In this document: positions 54,782-60,071 of the stretch, in pieces
How positions within the stretch are numbered: position 1 is the stretch's first letter
How the letters are laid out: every line of letters starts with the position of its first letter
NCBI RefSeq assembly: GCF_030063245.1
Contig: NZ_JASISR010000027.1
Coordinates: forward strand, 1 to 60,071
Reading direction: 5' to 3'
DNA: 60,071 bases
Origin: Paenarthrobacter sp. PH39-S1
Lineage (GTDB): Bacteria > Actinomycetota > Actinomycetes > Actinomycetales > Micrococcaceae
Translations under genes and position numbers: made by a program
Notes under the pieces: model-generated
Seen by the model: the letters and a program-made list of their open reading frames with translations, nothing else
Databases searched by the model: none
Told to the model about the DNA's origin: nothing

Positions 54782-56583
54782 GGCAACTGAAAAAGAAGCC
54801 ATCGGTGGGATGGGCGGCCATCCCACCGGTTCTCTTCCTTATCCTGTTCTTCATACTGCCGCTTTTTTACATGGTCCGTCAGAGTTTGTGGCTGCCAGAC
54901 TTCTCGGCCTCGAAATACGTAGAGGCTGTCACAAATTCCGCGTACACGGGCGGATTGAAAAACTCCCTGGTTCTGGCAGCGTATGCCACTCTCTACACCA
55001 CGATACTGGGATTATTTCTCGTCTATGCCATGGACCGTTGGGGGAAGAAATGGCAAATCGCCATCAGCATTTCCCTGCTCATTCCGCTCGTGACCAACGG
55101 TGAGCTCGTCCGGGTCCTGGCCTGGATGATCGGGCTGAGCCCGACCGGTCCCATTACGGCTGTCGCACGCTTCTTTGGATTCCTCCACGCCGGCGAAGGC
55201 CTGGCTCCCAGCCTCGGGGCCGTTGTCCTTGGACTCGTGCACATCCTTCTGCCGTTCTTCGTTTTCGTTGTGTATTCAACCACTCGGGGAGCTGATGCCA
55301 GGATAGAAAAAGCGGCGGTCCTCATGGGAGGCAATAAGCTCCAAGCGTTCCTTTACGCAGCCCTTCCGGCCGCGATACCAGGAATTCTTGCGGGCATGCT
55401 TCTGGCATTCATGATGACCTTGGGCTACTACGCCACCCCGGCACTGTTGGGAAATCCACAAGACACGGTTTTGCCCGTCCTGATCGCCAACCAGATCAAG
55501 CTCCTGGGGGACTACGGCCAGGCCGCAGCGCTGGGCATGCTGCTCCTCGGGGTCATCCTGCTGTTCATCCTTGCACTCAACAAATTGGGTGTCATGCAAA
55601 GTCTTTACGGGGACCCTTCCAGCAAGGACAACGGCAAAGCAGGCCAGTCACGCATGAGCAACTACTGGTGCTCACTGGTGTGTTCCACGCCCGTACAACG
55701 GGTGACCGCCGTTGTCAGCGGCTTCAAAGCTTTCCGATGGACCTCCTACGCACTCGCCCGGTTGGTCGTCCTGCTGCTGTTGCTATTCCTGGCTGTCCCG
55801 CTCATTATTTCTTTGGGCGCTAGCTTTACGCCGACTGAACTGCTGACCTTCCCGCCCCAAGGCATCTCGCTTCGCTGGTACGAAACATTCTTTTCCGATC
55901 CGGTGTGGACATCGAGTGCCCTCAACAGCCTGATCATTGCGCTCATGAGTGCCGTGGTTTCGGTGGTCTTCGGTGCCCTGGCAGCAGCTGCCCTGACACG
56001 TGGAAGGTTCAAGCGGAAGGGCGCACTATTTGCCCTGCTCATCGCGCCACTGGTCATTCCCTGGATCGTTCCGGCGCTGGGCCTCTACTTTGAAAGCGTC
56101 TCCCTGGGAGTAGCCTTCACCTACACCGGCATCTCCATAGGCCACGTCGTTTTGGCTCTTCCATACAGCACCCTGGTGCTGAGCACCGCATTGAGGGGAT
56201 TCGATTGGCGCCTGGATCTTGCTGCACGCATGAGCGGGGCTTCCCTTGGCCGGCGGATAGTGGACATTTACATCCCCCTGCTCAGGCCCGCCATGCTCTC
56301 GGCATTTCTGTTCTCGTTCCTGACTTCGTTTACGGAGTTTGTGTTCGCGTTCTTCATGAGCGACGTCCATCTCAAGACTCTGCCGGTCCAAATGTGGGAG
56401 GGCCTGACCTTCAACGTGACACCGACGGTGGCTGCGGCTGGCGGCATCTTCACTGCCCTGGCACTGGTGGCCATGATCATCGTCGGGGCTTGGCAATACA
56501 TGGCAACACGACGCCTTTCTCCCAAGAAGAACCTACGAAGGGTGACAGCTCCGCCACAGGACAGTTCAGTCCTTAGTTCATAG
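54778..56583 (+). CDS. Fused ABC permease (PotB-PotC in one chain)
   Basis: About 601 residues with two complete binding-protein-dependent permease halves. Half one (about 10-300) has the EAA loop region ADARIEKAAVLMGGNKLQAF, and half two (about 335-590) has DLAARMSGASLGRRIVDIYI, each with six hydrophobic segments. Normally these are two genes; here a ~60-residue linker (KDNGKAGQSRMSNYWC...) joins them. GTG 54778 overlaps the binding-protein stop by 4 bases; an upstream in-frame ATG at 54763 is also possible. Confidence 0.88.
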   Translation: MRQLKKKPSVGWAAIPPVLFLILFFILPLFYMVRQSLWLPDFSASKYVEAVTNSAYTGGLKNSLVLAAYATLYTTILGLFLVYAMDRWGKKWQIAISISLLIPLVTNGELVRVLAWMIGLSPTGPITAVARFFGFLHAGEGLAPSLGAVVLGLVHILLPFFVFVVYSTTRGADARIEKAAVLMGGNKLQAFLYAALPAAIPGILAGMLLAFMMTLGYYATPALLGNPQDTVLPVLIANQIKLLGDYGQAAALGMLLLGVILLFILALNKLGVMQSLYGDPSSKDNGKAGQSRMSNYWCSLVCSTPVQRVTAVVSGFKAFRWTSYALARLVVLLLLLFLAVPLIISLGASFTPTELLTFPPQGISLRWYETFFSDPVWTSSALNSLIIALMSAVVSVVFGALAAAALTRGRFKRKGALFALLIAPLVIPWIVPALGLYFESVSLGVAFTYTGISIGHVVLALPYSTLVLSTALRGFDWRLDLAARMSGASLGRRIVDIYIPLLRPAMLSAFLFSFLTSFTEFVFAFFMSDVHLKTLPVQMWEGLTFNVTPTVAAAGGIFTALALVAMIIVGAWQYMATRRLSPKKNLRRVTAPPQDSSVLSS

Positions 56584-56671
56584 GGGAGTACCGACGCCCC
56601 TGATCTATGGAAGAACGCCAGCCCAGATTTCATTTCAAAAGTGTCCCGACCACACGAGAAAAAGAGAAGTT

Positions 56672-57619
56672 ATGAGTAAAACGACCACCCATCCCACCGT
56701 GCTGGTCGTCGGGTCCCTGAACATGGATCTGTCAGTGCGCACATCGAGGTTCCCGAATCCGGGGGAGACAGTACACGGCGGGGAGCTTAAAAAAGTCCCT
56801 GGGGGGAAAGGTGCGAATCAGGCAACGGCCGCACAGGCCCTGGGCTGTCAGGTCTCGATCATTGGAGCCGTAGGAGACGATGATTTCGGTTCCACGCTTC
56901 TTGCGGCAGCACAAACCCACGGCATAGACACCTCCCACGTCAGCGTCCTACCCGGAATCGCCACAGGGTCCGCGATGATTGCGATTTCCGACGACGGGGA
57001 GAACACCATCATCGTGTCCCCGGGGGCCAACGGACGGCTCCTCCCATCCCACATAGTTGAAGCCGAAGCCCTGTTTCGAGACTCAGCAGTACTGTGCCTG
57101 TCACTGGAAACGCCTCTGGCAACCGTTCAGGCCGCAGCGCGGATGGGAAAAATCCACGGGATCACCAGCATCCTGAACCTCTCGCCCTACCGTGACGTCC
57201 CAAGGGATTTTCTGGATACTGTCGACATATTGCTCGTAAACAGACATGAAGCTGCAGGACTTCTCGGCAGTCCAGTCATCGACTCCAATGACTGGGAAAT
57301 GGTGCAGTCACAGTTTTTCAGGGCCGGCTTGACCCGGGTCGTGGTAACCCTCGGCTCTCAAGGTGCCGTGGTGCTCGATTCGACCGACGGTGAGAGCATG
57401 CCACACATGGTTGAACCACTCACTGTCCAAGCCGTGGACACCACAGGGTGCGGGGACGCATTCTTCGGCGCGATCGCCCAGCAGATCGCACTCGGAGCCG
57501 GACTGACCGAAGCCGCCAGCTTCGCAGCCAAAGTCGCATCCCTCACAGCAGCCAGGGAAGGAGCCCAAACCTCATACAACGTTCTCGCAGATACCTACGC
57601 CGGATTAATGGAGTCCTGA
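56672..57619 (+). CDS. PfkB-family carbohydrate kinase, ribokinase-like
   Basis: 315 residues. VVGSLNMDLSVRTSRFPNPG and VPGGKGANQATAAQALGC are the N-terminal PfkB signature, and VDTTGCGDAFFGAIAQQIAL holds the catalytic Asp and anion hole (with Cys replacing the usual Ala of GAGD). Ribokinase-type enzymes phosphorylate sugars or nucleosides with ATP. Last gene of the LacI-regulated operon (88 bases after the permease), suggesting that the transported compound yields a sugar-like alcohol (inference). Confidence 0.85.
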   Translation: MSKTTTHPTVLVVGSLNMDLSVRTSRFPNPGETVHGGELKKVPGGKGANQATAAQALGCQVSIIGAVGDDDFGSTLLAAAQTHGIDTSHVSVLPGIATGSAMIAISDDGENTIIVSPGANGRLLPSHIVEAEALFRDSAVLCLSLETPLATVQAAARMGKIHGITSILNLSPYRDVPRDFLDTVDILLVNRHEAAGLLGSPVIDSNDWEMVQSQFFRAGLTRVVVTLGSQGAVVLDSTDGESMPHMVEPLTVQAVDTTGCGDAFFGAIAQQIALGAGLTEAASFAAKVASLTAAREGAQTSYNVLADTYAGLMES

Positions 57620-57732
57620 CACCACGCTGTGAGACTTGATCTAGCTGGTCTGGGACTGGCTGGCAGAGTAGGTACTGGCTGTTCTTCCCGGTCGTTGTGA
57701 CTCCAACCCACGCTGGCTCCGATCGGATGTCT

Positions 57733-59101
57733 GACTCTCCTGACGTCAGTGTGGGCCAGTTTATTTCTGGTACGGGAGTTTGATTTCCACTGGGCCGCAG
57801 GCGAGCATGATCAGGGCGAGAGCGGCTTCTAGGGTGTGGAATCCGTAGGATCTGCGGGTCATGGTTCTGATCTTGTTGTTCAGGCCTTCGTGGCGGCCGT
57901 TGGAGAGTTGCCTGGTGACGGCGGCGTGGATCCCGTCGGTGTGGGAGCGGATGGTGGCGGCGGCCCTGGCGAACTCGCGGATGTTGGATGTGGCGGCGAG
58001 TTCGCACCGGGTGGTGATCATCTCCATCACGTCAGCGGGGTTGAGGTCGCCGGCGAAGACTTCCCTCAGGGATTCCTTGAGCTGGTAGGCGTCCCATAGA
58101 AGCCCTCCGGCCTGTTCGAGCCCGGCCAAGGTGACTTGTTGCTTCCCGGTGAGGTTCTGCGGGTTTTTCAGCAGCACCCAGCGGGTTCCCTTGAACTTCT
58201 TCGCGATGTCCTGATCGGGCAGATCACGGGCCCGTTGCCAGATGGAACGGCGGAAGGATTCCAAGGCGTTGGTGGCCAGCTGGATGACGTGGAATGGATC
58301 GTAACAGATGACCGCGCCGGGGGCGTTGGTCCTCACGGACTTGGCAAAAGCCGGTCCCATGTCCATGCTCACGGCCTCTATCACCGCCGTGTTCTCGGCT
58401 CCGATCTCGGCGAAGAACCCGTCCAGTGTGGCCGCGTTTTTCCCCGGGGCTCCCCACACGATCTTCGAGGTGGCGTGGTCCGAAACCAGGGTCAGGTAGC
58501 GGTGGTGTTTGCGCCAGGAAATCTCATCCACCCCAATATTGACCAGGGACTCGAAGCGTGTTTCATCGAGCTGTTCGGCCACGACGCGTTCGCAGATCGC
58601 CCCGACCGTCCGCCACGCTATCCGGGCGAACAATGACACCGTGGTCTTGTCCGCCCGGGTGACCAGCCAGGCGATCATGTCCTCAAAGTCCGTGCTGAAC
58701 CGGGACCCGGGCCGGGCGAACGGCACGCCCTGAACCACGACCCCATGGGCCGGACACACCAGGCGCCGGCGCAGCATCGTCAGCACGGTCACCCGCCCCG
58801 CAACATCCAGGAGGATTCGGCCCACCGGGTGTCATAGCCGGCCATCGTGAAGAAGCTGCAATGCGGGCAGTCCAGGCGTTTGCGGGCCTTCAACGCCACC
58901 CGCACCACCAACGGGCCAGCAGCGTGCACCAGGATCAACATCAATGACGCGCACGCCTGTCAGGTTAAGGAGACGGTTGAGTAGAGTGGTAGCACGCATG
59001 GGTAACTCCGAAATTTGGGCAGTGTGAGAACTACCAAATCTACCGGGTTACCCATGCCCCATAACACACAAACCCTGACCCACACTTACGTCAGGAGAGC
59101 C
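57733..59101 (-). mobile_element. Complete ISL3-family insertion sequence (1369 bp)
   Basis: Ends are 27-bp inverted repeats (57733-57759 and 59075-59101) matching at 24 positions with the shared core CTCTCCTGACGT. It is flanked on both sides by the 8-bp direct repeat GGATGTCT (57725-57732 and 59102-59109), the target duplication size known for ISL3 elements. The insertion lies just after the ribokinase gene. Confidence 0.9.
57761..58999 (-). pseudogene. ISL3-family transposase with two N-terminal frameshifts
   Basis: From ATG 58999 the frame reads MRATTLLNRLLNLTGVRVID. Near 58940 it shifts to the frame with PLVVRVALKARKRLDCPHCS (zinc-finger region), and near 58815 it shifts again to the main DDE frame (from VAGRVTVLTMLRRRLVCPAH). 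That frame has VDEISWRKHHRYLTLVSDH, VSMDMGPAFAKSV, CYDPFHVIQLA and the late Glu region SNGRHEGLNNKIRTMTRRSY, all ISL3 marks. The catalytic domain is complete, but the DNA-binding N-terminus is disrupted. Confidence 0.85.
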
Positions 59102-59296
59102 GGATGTCTTTTAGGTGACTTGTCCAATTGCGGGGCGGGGCGGCCGGTACCTACCCGGCCCACCTTGGTGACTTGATCAGAAGGTTATCCACCCTCCAGG
59201 GCGTAACTCGTCACAGTATTGTTCCGAAGTGACCTCTACCCGGACTGGTACCGGCCGACACCGGCCACGACCATATCCGCGAAGAGGAAGGTACGA

Positions 59297-59968
59297 ATGA
59301 CCGCCATGTCTATCGTCGCGCATTCACATGCGTTTGTCGTCGGTGTCGGCACCCACGTCCGTAAACACGTATAAGCAATCATCGCCGCCACCACCGGTGA
59401 ACTCGTTGATACCCGGGATTTCCCCACCAACAGTGCCGGCATCAGCCGCGCTACAGCTTGGGTGGCCCGCCGCACGGGTGCTGACCTCGCGGCTCTCTGG
59501 GTGAACGAAGGTGCCGCCTCATACCGGGCCATCCTCGCCGGAGCCGTCGGCGCCGAGGGCTACGAAGTCGTCGAAGCCGCCCGCATCGACGCACGGGCCC
59601 ACCACGGCGTCGGAAAATCCGACCAACTTGATGCCCAGCGGATCGCCAGGACAGCACTCCCGTTGGAGATTAAGCAGTTGCGTCGACCCCGGGTCAGTGA
59701 AGGCGTCCGTGCGTCCCTGAGGGTCCGGATATCTGTGCGTGAAGCTATGACCGGTGAACGTACCCGGGCCGTGAACGCGCTGACCGCTCTGGTGCGCGTC
59801 AACGATCTTGGCCTGGACGCCCGCAAGGCCTTGACCAGTGTGCAGTTTGCCGAGGTGTCCCGGTGGCGTGCCCGGGATGAGGAGTTGGTGCTCGCCATTG
59901 CCCGTACGGAAGCTATCCGGTTCGCGAAGCGGATCGGTGAGCTTCCCTCTACGTCAAGCTGGTTGTGA
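59297..59968 (+). pseudogene. IS110-family transposase, premature stop and 3' truncation
   Basis: ATG 59297 starts MTAMSIVAHSHAFVVGVGTH. A TAA at about 59369 interrupts (HV*AIIAATTGELVDTRDF), and the same frame then continues through VARRTGADLAALWVNEGAAS, HHGVGKSDQLDAQRIARTAL (DEDD-domain region) and EGVRASLRVRISVREAMTGE to a stop at 59966. The GVGTH motif replaces the expected GVDTH, losing the first catalytic Asp. The C-terminal transposase_20 domain is absent. Confidence 0.8.
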
Positions 59969-60006
59969 GCCACCCGGTTCTTTCATATTGATTGAAGGAG
60001 ACAGCC

Positions 60007-60071
60007 ATGACAGTTGCTATCCAGGGGTATACCCGTGAGGAGATCCGTCAGTTCGTGCACGAGTACTATCT
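60007..60071 (+). CDS. N-terminal fragment of a gene cut by the window edge (probably transposase-associated)
   Basis: ATG 60007 is preceded by AAGGAG with 6-base spacing. The 21 complete codons begin MTVAIQGYTREEIRQFVHEY. The short helical start resembles small ORFs at the head of IS transposases, consistent with the IS-rich surroundings, but the family is not proven. Confidence 0.5.
   Translation, partial: MTVAIQGYTREEIRQFVHEYY

Overview
The window is high-GC actinobacterial DNA and looks like a member of the Micrococcaceae, close to Arthrobacter. The evidence is an actinobacterial housekeeping gene order (coaD-yceD-rpmF-rnc-mutM, smc, ftsY, amtB-glnK, ffh, rpsP-khpA-rimM-trmD, rplS-lepB-lepB-rnhB-DUF2469-yraN-comM), GTG and TTG starts, a GlnR-type nitrogen box, and an olefin cluster with fused oleBC as known from Micrococcus luteus. 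No tRNA, rRNA or CRISPR array was recognised. Assignments come from reading protein motifs only; no database search was run.

Layout. 0-3.6 kb is a decayed zone: an IS110 fragment, an intact truncated haemoglobin, a two-component pair broken by stops and a frameshift, and a reductase remnant. 3.7-9.1 kb holds a spermidine-synthase-like protein, an aminotransferase and the coaD-mutM run. 9.2-15.3 kb has a membrane/GAF-like pair and the oleA-oleBC-oleD operon. 15.6-22.4 kb is smc, an MFS exporter and ftsY. 22.4-23.7 kb holds two gene remnants. 23.9-34.2 kb covers ammonium uptake (amtB-glnK), a G6PD homologue, ffh, TPP-riboswitch-controlled thiC and several small enzymes. 34.4-41.7 kb is the ribosome, tRNA-modification and secretion block. 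41.7-45.4 kb is an inserted accessory segment. It lies between an intact yraN and a decayed second yraN that still abuts comM, and comM itself is cut mid-gene at about 46.74 kb.

48.5-57.6 kb is a self-contained accessory locus. A LacI-type regulator and a metallo-beta-lactamase-fold hydrolase are transcribed leftward. Diverging from them is an operon for a glutamine-amidotransferase-like protein, a metal-ligand-less M24 (creatinase/ectoine-hydrolase-like) enzyme, a PotABCD-like ABC importer with fused permeases, and a ribokinase-like kinase. Twin LacI-type operators lie between the two arms. This is the best candidate for an undescribed system: uptake and breakdown of an unidentified small nitrogenous or sugar-like compound. 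The window ends in insertion sequences: a complete ISL3-family copy with 8-bp target duplication, an IS110 pseudogene and the start of another gene.

A theme across the window is short in-frame tandem repeats or low-complexity insertions inside otherwise conserved genes (smc hinge, trmD, rnhB, oleBC, the zwf homologue, the MFS gene).
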